A stretch of DNA of 43,267 bases from DASREM01 sp035652095 (lineage in GTDB: Bacteria; Acidobacteriota; Terriglobia; Terriglobales; Acidobacteriaceae): NCBI GenBank assembly GCA_035652095.1, contig DASREM010000020.1, forward strand, positions 1 through 43,267, written 5' to 3'. Below the pieces are notes generated by a model. That model did not search any database and was not told where the DNA came from. It was given only the letters and a program-made list of their open reading frames with translations. This document shows positions 17,029 through 24,041 of this stretch, piece by piece. Made by a program: the position numbers and the translations under genes. The stretch's first letter is position 1; the number at the start of each line of letters is the position of its first letter.

Positions 17029-18333
17029 ATGCCCAAAACTCTCGGCAAAAGGCAAGACCTTTGTCACGTCAGCAACGGATTTCTTGACGCTTCCATGACA
17101 AGCGCTAATCCAACGCGCCCCGGCTTGGTTGTGGTCTTGAATTCTGCGATCGCTGTAGGTTTTCTGGAAGGCCAGCTTGAGTATTTTCAGAAGCGTGGCT
17201 TTGACGTGACCCTTCTCCGTCCGGAGCGGCGCGACGGTGAATGGAGCGTGCCGGAACCTGAAGGCATTGCCACCGTCGAAGTGCCCATGGAACGAAACAT
17301 AGCCCCGCTGCGCGATCTTGTATCACTCTGGCAGCTTTGCCGCGCCATGCGCGCGCTGCGCCCAGCGGTGACGAACGTAGGAACCCCGAAAGCAGGATTG
17401 CTGGGCGGAATTGCGGCGTGGCTGAATCGTGTCCCTTGCCGCTTCTATACACTCCACGGTTTGCGATTCGAAACGGCTACCGGGCTGAAGCGCAGGATCC
17501 TCATTTACGCGGAGCGGCTCGCTTGCCGGTTTGCTCATCGCGTGGTGTGCGTCAGCCACACCGTCCGTAAAAAGGCGATAGCTTTCGGACTCGCAAGTCG
17601 AGAGCGAACCCTCGTTTTGGGTTCAGGAAGTTGCAATGGCGTGGATGCTTCCCGTTTCGCGCCCAATCCGAAACTGACCCAGCGGGCCGCGGCGCTGCGA
17701 CGGCACTTCGGAATTCCGGAGAGAGCCGCGGTCATTCTGTTCGTAGGCCGCCTCACTCGAGACAAAGGCATTCCAGAACTGACGGAAGCCTTCTTGCAGC
17801 TCGATAAGCAATTTCCAGACGTCAGGTTATTGCTCGCAGGATGTTTCGAAAAAGAAGATCCCTTGCCGGTGGACACTCGAAGGCAGATAGCCAGGCACCC
17901 GCACATCATCTTCGCTGGCCCGGTGCAAGACACACCAACCTTTTATGCCGCGGCTGACATCGTGGTTCTTCCAAGCCACCGCGAAGGCTTGCCTACCGTC
18001 GTCCTGGAAGCACAGGCTGCGGGAAGACCGGTGGTCGCTGCGCAGGCAACTGGAATTGTGGACTTGGTGGCCGATGGCAAGACAGGCCTTCTCTTCCCTG
18101 TGGGGGATGTGGCCGCGCTTACTCGGGCGCTTGCAAGATTGACCACGGACAAAGATCTAGCTCGAAAGCTTGAAGTTGAGGGTCAGGAGCAGGTGAATCG
18201 CGACTTTCAGCAGCAGCAAATTTGGGATTCCCTCTGCCGAGCCTACCTCGAAGTCCTGCAGAAAAAAGGACCCTTGCCCTTTTTCCCCAGCAGTTTTGAA
18301 CCTCGAGAGTTGGTTGCGAGATCAACCGACTAG
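17029..18333 (+). CDS. Glycosyltransferase family 4 (third of three)
   Basis: A 434-residue GT4 enzyme of a subgroup different from its two neighbours: it lacks the GPGGAE-type loop and instead has VVVLNSAIAVGFLEGQLEYF, VTNVGTPKAGLLGG and FYTLHGLRFE in the acceptor half, as in PglA/CapJ-like transferases. The donor half has ILFVGRLTRDKGIPEL and EX7E in SHREGLPTVVLEAQAAG. ATG 17029 has AAAGGG close upstream; ATG 17095 is a possible shorter start. It is the last gene in the tight run before a 139 nt gap without a clear terminator, so the sugar-assembly part of the operon probably ends here. Confidence 0.87.
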   Translation: MPKTLGKRQDLCHVSNGFLDASMTSANPTRPGLVVVLNSAIAVGFLEGQLEYFQKRGFDVTLLRPERRDGEWSVPEPEGIATVEVPMERNIAPLRDLVSLWQLCRAMRALRPAVTNVGTPKAGLLGGIAAWLNRVPCRFYTLHGLRFETATGLKRRILIYAERLACRFAHRVVCVSHTVRKKAIAFGLASRERTLVLGSGSCNGVDASRFAPNPKLTQRAAALRRHFGIPERAAVILFVGRLTRDKGIPELTEAFLQLDKQFPDVRLLLAGCFEKEDPLPVDTRRQIARHPHIIFAGPVQDTPTFYAAADIVVLPSHREGLPTVVLEAQAAGRPVVAAQATGIVDLVADGKTGLLFPVGDVAALTRALARLTTDKDLARKLEVEGQEQVNRDFQQQQIWDSLCRAYLEVLQKKGPLPFFPSSFEPRELVARSTD

Positions 18334-18472
18334 CTTTGCGTTGCAACTATGGCAGAGAAAGAAGGCATCCGAAGCTCGCTGCAATGAATCCCTTTGCTCT
18401 GGCCCACTCGAACCAAGCCCTGTTTGATGCGCACCTGCAAGTCCAAAAACCAACTGGTTTTGGGGAAGGCTC

Positions 18473-20191
18473 ATGCATATCTTCGCCAAATTCAGCTTTC
18501 GCAGTCGCTGGCAGCATGTTCGCGGAACCTTTCGGCCCCTTAGAAACTTATTCATTACAGCAGCTGTGCTCATCCTTCTGGCAACGCTAAGGATCTTCAT
18601 TACCCCGCTCATGCGTGTCCGGAGAGAATCTGCGTATGCGGTCATGCCCCCACCATTTTCCGTGTGGGTGCAATCCGGCCTCGTGCGCGTGGGTAAGACC
18701 GATCCCCCAGGCAGAACTTCTTCGATTAACCTTTCGAGTGCACGCGGCGAGACGGTGGACATACAAGTGATCGTGCAGGCGCCCGCTGGTGGCCTGGCCA
18801 ACGTGAACTTGAGCGCTTCGGAACTCACCGGCCCGGGCGGGGCCACTATTCAGGCATTGAACCTCACTCTCTACCGCGAGTACTACATCACCGTAACGGG
18901 CACCGCCAGTTACGGCGGAGGCAGCAATCCACCGCTGGGCTCGGGCACCTATCCCGAGCCGCTGATTCCGTTTAACGATCCGGAAACAGATTTTCCACTG
19001 TGCGGAGCGTCTGCAGCCTTAAAGGCGTGCAATGCCAGCGTCAGCGCGGGGCAGAATCAACCATACTGGATCGACATTTCCGTGCCCCGAGGGGCAAGCG
19101 CCAGTCCTCCGGGCACCTACACAGGCACGATCACCATCACCTCAAATCAGGGTGATACTACCGTTCCTGTCACCTTGACCGTGTGGAATTTTGAGCTTCC
19201 CCTGCAGCCTTCGGAGCTATCCCTCTGGACGCTATGGTCTCCGGCCCCCGGCAACACGCTCACGACTCTCGATCAAGCACTGATGCGGAACAAAGTTATG
19301 GGCTGGGAAGTTGTCGCCGCTAACGCCGCCTCGGACATCACCAAATTTGGCCTCAATCGTTCCGGGCTGAACAACACGCATCCCACCGGCATTCAATGCA
19401 ACGGTTCTTACAAGAATCTTCCTTCGACGAGTCAGATCAATGCCGTGGCTGCCAATTTTCCTCCGGGCCTGAACTTGGATTTCTATGTCGCTGACGAACT
19501 CGAAGCCTGCGCCAACGCGTATTCGGTGCTGAAGACCATTGGCGGAAGCGTCCATGCCAGCAATTTCGGCGTCAAGACTCTGATGACCACGGACACGCCC
19601 GATCCCAATCTTTTTGACCAAAGGGACGGGCGCAGCGCCATCGACCATTGGGTCCTGCTTGCCTCTCTTGAGAAATGGCCGCGTTTGCCGTTTACCGGTG
19701 GCGGAGACCTGTGGAGCTATACCAGTTGTAATACCGGGTATGGCAACACGCCGGAATGGCTGGTGGACTATCCCCCCATCAACGAGCGCATCCAGGCGGG
19801 ATTCCTCAACTGGACGCAAGGCGCCACAGGCATTCTCTACTATCGCTCCGACGGTTGGACCTCCGGAAACACTTTGAACAGTTGGAACAACGTGAATACG
19901 ACCGCCTGCGGCAAGGGCCTCGGGCGACCAGGCGACGGGATCTTTCTGTATCCTCCAGGGCCCGTCGCTTCAACAGAACCGGCTCCGGGAATCCGCCTCA
20001 AGGCGATTCGTGACGGCGTTCAAGATTACGAATACGCGCACCTCCTTAACAAACTCGGGCAAAGCACGTTTCTAAATTCCGTTATCGTTCCGATCGCCAC
20101 GAGCTGGACGAATTGGAGTCAGGATCCAAACGCGCTAGAGAAGGCTCGCCAGCAACTGGGGCAACTCCTTGACCATCTCTCTACTCCCTAG
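18473..20191 (+). CDS. Membrane-anchored GH123/DUF4091-like protein (copy 1)
   Basis: A 572-residue protein with a single N-terminal membrane segment (residues ~26-44) and the remainder predicted outside the cytoplasm. Residues ~62-205 form a beta-sandwich-like part; the rest resembles the catalytic barrel and DUF4091 tail of GH123-type glycoside hydrolases. Two landmarks support this: an adjacent Asp-Glu pair in FYVADELEAC (Asp341, Glu342), matching the catalytic Asp-Glu of GH123 N-acetyl-beta-galactosaminidases, and the DUF4091 hallmark IRLKAIRDGVQDYEYAHLL near the C-terminus. It may trim GalNAc-like residues in the locus polymer (inference). Residues ~62-570 are closely related to the C-terminal part of the minus-strand gene at 24042-26780. 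Confidence 0.72.
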   Translation: MHIFAKFSFRSRWQHVRGTFRPLRNLFITAAVLILLATLRIFITPLMRVRRESAYAVMPPPFSVWVQSGLVRVGKTDPPGRTSSINLSSARGETVDIQVIVQAPAGGLANVNLSASELTGPGGATIQALNLTLYREYYITVTGTASYGGGSNPPLGSGTYPEPLIPFNDPETDFPLCGASAALKACNASVSAGQNQPYWIDISVPRGASASPPGTYTGTITITSNQGDTTVPVTLTVWNFELPLQPSELSLWTLWSPAPGNTLTTLDQALMRNKVMGWEVVAANAASDITKFGLNRSGLNNTHPTGIQCNGSYKNLPSTSQINAVAANFPPGLNLDFYVADELEACANAYSVLKTIGGSVHASNFGVKTLMTTDTPDPNLFDQRDGRSAIDHWVLLASLEKWPRLPFTGGGDLWSYTSCNTGYGNTPEWLVDYPPINERIQAGFLNWTQGATGILYYRSDGWTSGNTLNSWNNVNTTACGKGLGRPGDGIFLYPPGPVASTEPAPGIRLKAIRDGVQDYEYAHLLNKLGQSTFLNSVIVPIATSWTNWSQDPNALEKARQQLGQLLDHLSTP

Positions 20192-20335
20192 AGAAATCCT
20201 TCGTGGCGCAACGTCAGTGCGTTTCTTCGCGTGACCTTGTCGACGAAACATTTTGTGGCGGAATGAGTGCCCTGGCCTCAAAGAGCGGATTTTCAACTTG
20301 AATCATGAAAGTCATAACTCAAACAGGAGCGAACA

Positions 20336-21574
20336 ATGAATCGATGTGATGTAGCAATTCTTGGTGCCGGTCCTTACGGATTATCCGCGGCCGCGCACTT
20401 GCGCACCGTCAAAGGTCTGGACGTGCATTCGTTCGGTGAACCTATGTCGTTTTGGCAGCAAAAGATGCCCGTTGGAATGCTGCTTCGTTCCGGCTGGGCC
20501 GCATCGCACATTGCGAGCCCGAATGAGTCGCTGACTCTGGATGCATTCAAAGAAGCAACCTACAATCATTTTTCGAGTCCGGTTCCCATAAACCGCTTCA
20601 TCGACTATGGCCTGTGGTATCAACGCCAGGCGGTCCCCCACCTTGATCGCAGGAAGATTCTTCGCATTGAGTCGCACGCCAAGGGCTTTGGGCTCATCCC
20701 CGAAGACGGCGAGACGATTCTCGCTCGCCGTGTGGTGGTGGCTGCGGGAATTAGCTCATTCGCTTGGCGCCCGCCGGAGTTCTCGGGCCTTCCAACTTCG
20801 CTCGCTTCTCACACCTCCGAACATCGGGAATTCCAAGAGTTCAGCGGAAAGCAAGTGCTGGTGATCGGTGCTGGCCAGAGCGCATTGGAAACGGCGGCTT
20901 TGCTGCACGAGGCCGGAGTGGAAGTCGAAATCGTCGCCCGCGCCCAGCAGATCCGTTGGCTGGGAGGACTGGTCTCCAGAACGATTCATGCTGGTCTAGG
21001 CCCCAAGCTTGCCAAGCTTCTTTATGCACCGACCGACGTGGGCCCTGCGGGTATTAGCCAGATTGTGGCGCGGCCTGATTTGGTTCGGCGCTTTCCTCGT
21101 CCGGTCCAAGACTGGTTGCGGAAGCGATCGATTCGCTCGGCCGGAGCGCGCTGGCTGATGGCCAGGCTGCAGAACGTTCCCATGAAGCTCGGCCATTCGG
21201 TTGTTTCCGCTGTTCCTGCTGGCGAGCGTGTTAGGGTAAAGCTCGATGACGGTTCTCACCGTACCGTCGCCCATATTTTCTTTGGAACCGGATACCGCGT
21301 GAATGTAGCTAAGTATGATTTCTTTTCTGCCCAAATAGCGCAGTCGATCAGCACCTTCCAGGGATACCCGCGTCTCCGAGAAGGGTTTGAATCTTCCGTG
21401 CCGGGCTTGCACATTCTTGGCGCGCCGGCCATCTGGAGCTTTGGCCCCTTAATGCAGTTCGTCGTGGGGACGCACTACACTTCCAGCGCTTTGCTTCGCT
21501 GCATCGCAGGAAAAGCTGCCGGGAATCAGATTCGGGTCGCCGAACAAGAACAACTCGTTGCTGAGGTCGGATAA
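20336..21574 (+). CDS. FAD/NAD(P)-dependent oxidoreductase (monooxygenase-like)
   Basis: A 412-residue flavoprotein with two dinucleotide-binding folds: FAD-binding VAILGAGPYGLSAAAHL at residues 5-21 and an NAD(P)-binding QVLVIGAGQSALETAALL near 175. The spacing and the WQQKMPVGMLLRSGW segment recall flavin-containing and N-hydroxylating monooxygenases (SidA/IucD-like) and the related FAD-dependent urate hydroxylases. Substrate is unknown. The start is well supported by ACAGGAG nine bases before ATG 20336. It heads a three-gene cassette with an ATP-grasp ligase and a polysaccharide deacetylase, so it may modify a precursor of a polymer substituent. A 144 nt gap separates it from the upstream gene. 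Confidence 0.82.
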   Translation: MNRCDVAILGAGPYGLSAAAHLRTVKGLDVHSFGEPMSFWQQKMPVGMLLRSGWAASHIASPNESLTLDAFKEATYNHFSSPVPINRFIDYGLWYQRQAVPHLDRRKILRIESHAKGFGLIPEDGETILARRVVVAAGISSFAWRPPEFSGLPTSLASHTSEHREFQEFSGKQVLVIGAGQSALETAALLHEAGVEVEIVARAQQIRWLGGLVSRTIHAGLGPKLAKLLYAPTDVGPAGISQIVARPDLVRRFPRPVQDWLRKRSIRSAGARWLMARLQNVPMKLGHSVVSAVPAGERVRVKLDDGSHRTVAHIFFGTGYRVNVAKYDFFSAQIAQSISTFQGYPRLREGFESSVPGLHILGAPAIWSFGPLMQFVVGTHYTSSALLRCIAGKAAGNQIRVAEQEQLVAEVG

Positions 21575-21640
21575 TTGCTCTTCCGGATGAATGGACAACA
21601 TGGGAGAGATCCGACATCTGGTTGTGCGAGGCTTCCCCAC

Positions 21641-22858
21641 ATGACGGAACGTTCAGGCGCACTGATAATCGGCGCAAACCTCAACGGCCTCTCGATCGCA
21701 AGAAGTTTGGGGCGACAGGGAGTGCTTGTGTGGGTGGCAACTCCGCCGAATATAAGGCTGGCGAGCTTTTCTCGCTATGCGCTGCGAACCCTGCCTTGGC
21801 CGGAGGGAGATGAAAAATCTCAAGCCGCGTATTTGCTTGAGTTTGCCGAGCGGCACCAGCTGAATCAATGGGTATTATTTCCTACCAGCGATGAATCCGC
21901 CGCCTTGCTTTCCAAGTTCCACACCGTGCTCTCACACCGCTTCCGAGTTTCGACGCCAACGTGGGATGTCCTTCGCTGGGCTTACGACAAACGGCTGACC
22001 TATCGGCTCGCAGCCGAACAACACGTGCCTTACCCTTCCACCTTTCATCCTGCAACCGAAGCCGACGTCACGTCCGTCATGCTCGACTTTCCGGCCATTC
22101 TTAAACCTGCGACGCACGCGGTCATGAACCGATTCACCGCGGACAAGGCCTGGCCCGCGGCAAATCGCGAAGAGCTTCTCGCACGTTACCGTGAAGCCCG
22201 GGAATTGGTCCCTCCTGACCAGATTCTCATCCAGGAGCGCATCCCTGGTGGAGGCGAATCGCAATTCTCCTACGCTGCGCTTTGCCGCGATGGAGAACCC
22301 ATTGCTTTTCTCACCGCGCGCCGCACGCGGCAATACCCCATCGACTTTGGTTATTCCAGTTCCTTTGTCGAAACGCTCGATGTGCCTGAAATCGTCGCCC
22401 CCTCACGGCGTTTGCTGTCTGCTATGCGTTACACAGGACTTGTGGAGGTGGAATACAAGCTGGATGCCCGCAATGGGCGCTACAAACTTCTCGACATCAA
22501 TCCCAGGCTTTGGACCTGGTCAACATTAGGTTCCCCGGCGGGAATCGATTTTCCGTATCTCCTCTGGCGGATCATGGTAGGCAAACGGGTGCGCAAGCGG
22601 ACAGGGCTTGTGGGTGTTCGCTGGATGCGGATGAGCACAGACGTTCCGGCAGCTGTTCATGAAATGCTTCGCGGACGCTTAAGCTTGGGAGCATATTTGC
22701 GCTCGCTTCGCGGCCCTACCCAGTTTGCTCTCATGGCTTCCGATGATCCGCTGCCGGGACTATTGGACCTTCCTCTCTTTGTCTACAAACATCTCTACAA
22801 CGGATACAAGGCTCTGCGCGGAGGTGTCCCACTGAGAGCAGAGAGGCAGAAAAGTTGA
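21641..22858 (+). CDS. ATP-grasp ligase (COG3919-like)
   Basis: A 405-residue ATP-grasp protein. It starts with a pre-ATP-grasp Rossmann-like segment (GALIIGANLNGLSIARSLG) and contains the lysine-bearing nucleotide strand FPAILKPAT, an ILIQERIPGG strand and a metal-binding end YKLLDINPRLW with the expected Asp-Asn. This places it with predicted ATP-dependent carboxylate-amine/thiol ligases of COG3919, which form amide-type bonds through an acylphosphate. I chose ATG 21641, preceded by GCGAGG 8 nt away; the frame is open from 21575 but the extra residues precede the fold and lack a ribosome site. Its location suggests attaching an amino acid or similar group to a polysaccharide precursor, which remains speculative. 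Confidence 0.82.
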   Translation: MTERSGALIIGANLNGLSIARSLGRQGVLVWVATPPNIRLASFSRYALRTLPWPEGDEKSQAAYLLEFAERHQLNQWVLFPTSDESAALLSKFHTVLSHRFRVSTPTWDVLRWAYDKRLTYRLAAEQHVPYPSTFHPATEADVTSVMLDFPAILKPATHAVMNRFTADKAWPAANREELLARYREARELVPPDQILIQERIPGGGESQFSYAALCRDGEPIAFLTARRTRQYPIDFGYSSSFVETLDVPEIVAPSRRLLSAMRYTGLVEVEYKLDARNGRYKLLDINPRLWTWSTLGSPAGIDFPYLLWRIMVGKRVRKRTGLVGVRWMRMSTDVPAAVHEMLRGRLSLGAYLRSLRGPTQFALMASDDPLPGLLDLPLFVYKHLYNGYKALRGGVPLRAERQKS

Positions 22859-22954
22859 AGGGCCCATCCAGCTGGTTGATTTACGTCCAGCGACACGGAT
22901 TTCATTTATTCCCATTACTGCCACTCCAGCCACAACACTCAATAAGAACGTAAA

Positions 22955-23971
22955 ATGACGCCGCCTACGGTAGTTATCAGCCTGGATCTGGAGCTGAGCT
23001 GGGGCAGCTTCGATCTTTCGTGTGATGACGATGTGAAGAAGATGGCGCGTTGGACTCACGACGTGGGCGCTCCTCGTCTGTTGAATCACCTGACAGGCAA
23101 CGGCCTGTCTGCAACTTGGGCGGCGGTTGGCGCGATGATGTGCCGGTCGCTTCCAGACATTTCCGGGTTGCCTGAAGTTCAGTATTCGCACTTTCCCAAG
23201 CCTTGGTTCAGCTATGTTCCGAAGCAGTGCGACGAAGCAACGCATCCGGAGTGGTTTGGTGCGCAGCTCTTAGAAAAGATCAGGAACGCACGACCGGAAC
23301 AGGAAATTGGATTTCACTCGTTTTCCCATGTCCCTTTTGGGTTGCCGGGCATGACGCGCGAGCGCGCAATTGCCGAGTACCGCTATTGTGCCGAAGTCGC
23401 CCGAGAAGTGGGAATATCAACAACGAGCTTTGTCTTCCCTCGCAATTCAGTTGCTTATCTTCGCGAACTTCGAGACGCAGGTTTTGTTTGCTTCCGGGAT
23501 ACCGATGAGCTGCCCTTTCGCTTTGCGAACCGCACGCTCACTTCGGTCGGAATGATCTGGGCAGACTTCATCGGATTATGCCCGCGCCTGGTAGAACCTT
23601 CGTTCAAAGAGGGAATCGTTTCGATCCCAGGATCGCTGATGATCCGCTACGAAGCCGGTTGGCGCAAATATATACCTGATGCGAGTCGCTTGCGCCGCCT
23701 CAGAAAGGGGCTTGAGAAAGTCCAGCGAAACGGAGGTGTTTTCCACGTTTGGTTCCACCCGGAAAATCTTTATGCGGAATGGCCGCGGCTAGAAAACGTG
23801 GTCGCACGTTTTCTGGAAGAACTCGGCAGTTCTGTGCGCAAGGGAGACGTAAGATGCTTGACCATGGGACAGCTCGCCGCCGAATTCCGGAATAAGCTGC
23901 GTGTCCCCGGAGGTTGTGACGCGATTCTCACTACGGCGGCACCGGCTCTTGCTGTGTCCCGCACCAGGTAG
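22955..23971 (+). CDS. NodB-type polysaccharide deacetylase
   Basis: A 338-residue carbohydrate esterase 4-like protein. The first catalytic motif is VISLDLELSWG (Asp11 and Glu13, general base and metal site) and the second is EIGFHSFSH (His121 and His125, metal ligands). A downstream HVWFHPENL supplies the later histidine. No signal peptide is apparent: the first catalytic strand starts at residue 6, so a cytoplasmic site acting on lipid-linked or nucleotide-linked intermediates is possible. Such enzymes remove N- or O-acetyl groups from amino-sugar polymers. It is the last gene of the plus-strand run and converges on the gene at 24042-26780, 70 nt away. Confidence 0.87.
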   Translation: MTPPTVVISLDLELSWGSFDLSCDDDVKKMARWTHDVGAPRLLNHLTGNGLSATWAAVGAMMCRSLPDISGLPEVQYSHFPKPWFSYVPKQCDEATHPEWFGAQLLEKIRNARPEQEIGFHSFSHVPFGLPGMTRERAIAEYRYCAEVAREVGISTTSFVFPRNSVAYLRELRDAGFVCFRDTDELPFRFANRTLTSVGMIWADFIGLCPRLVEPSFKEGIVSIPGSLMIRYEAGWRKYIPDASRLRRLRKGLEKVQRNGGVFHVWFHPENLYAEWPRLENVVARFLEELGSSVRKGDVRCLTMGQLAAEFRNKLRVPGGCDAILTTAAPALAVSRTR

Positions 23972-23990
23972 CCTGACATTACACGTCGGA

Positions 23991-24012
23991 CTGGGCCGAA
24001 CGCGCTGCCCAG
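23991..24012. terminator. Weak hairpin between convergent genes
   Basis: CTGGGC (23991-23996) pairs with GCCCAG (24007-24012) around a 10 nt loop, in the 70 nt gap between two converging genes. No T-run follows on either strand, so any terminator role is uncertain. Confidence 0.25.
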
Positions 24013-24041
24013 ACAGGCAGTGTTGCACCCAGCTAACGCGC

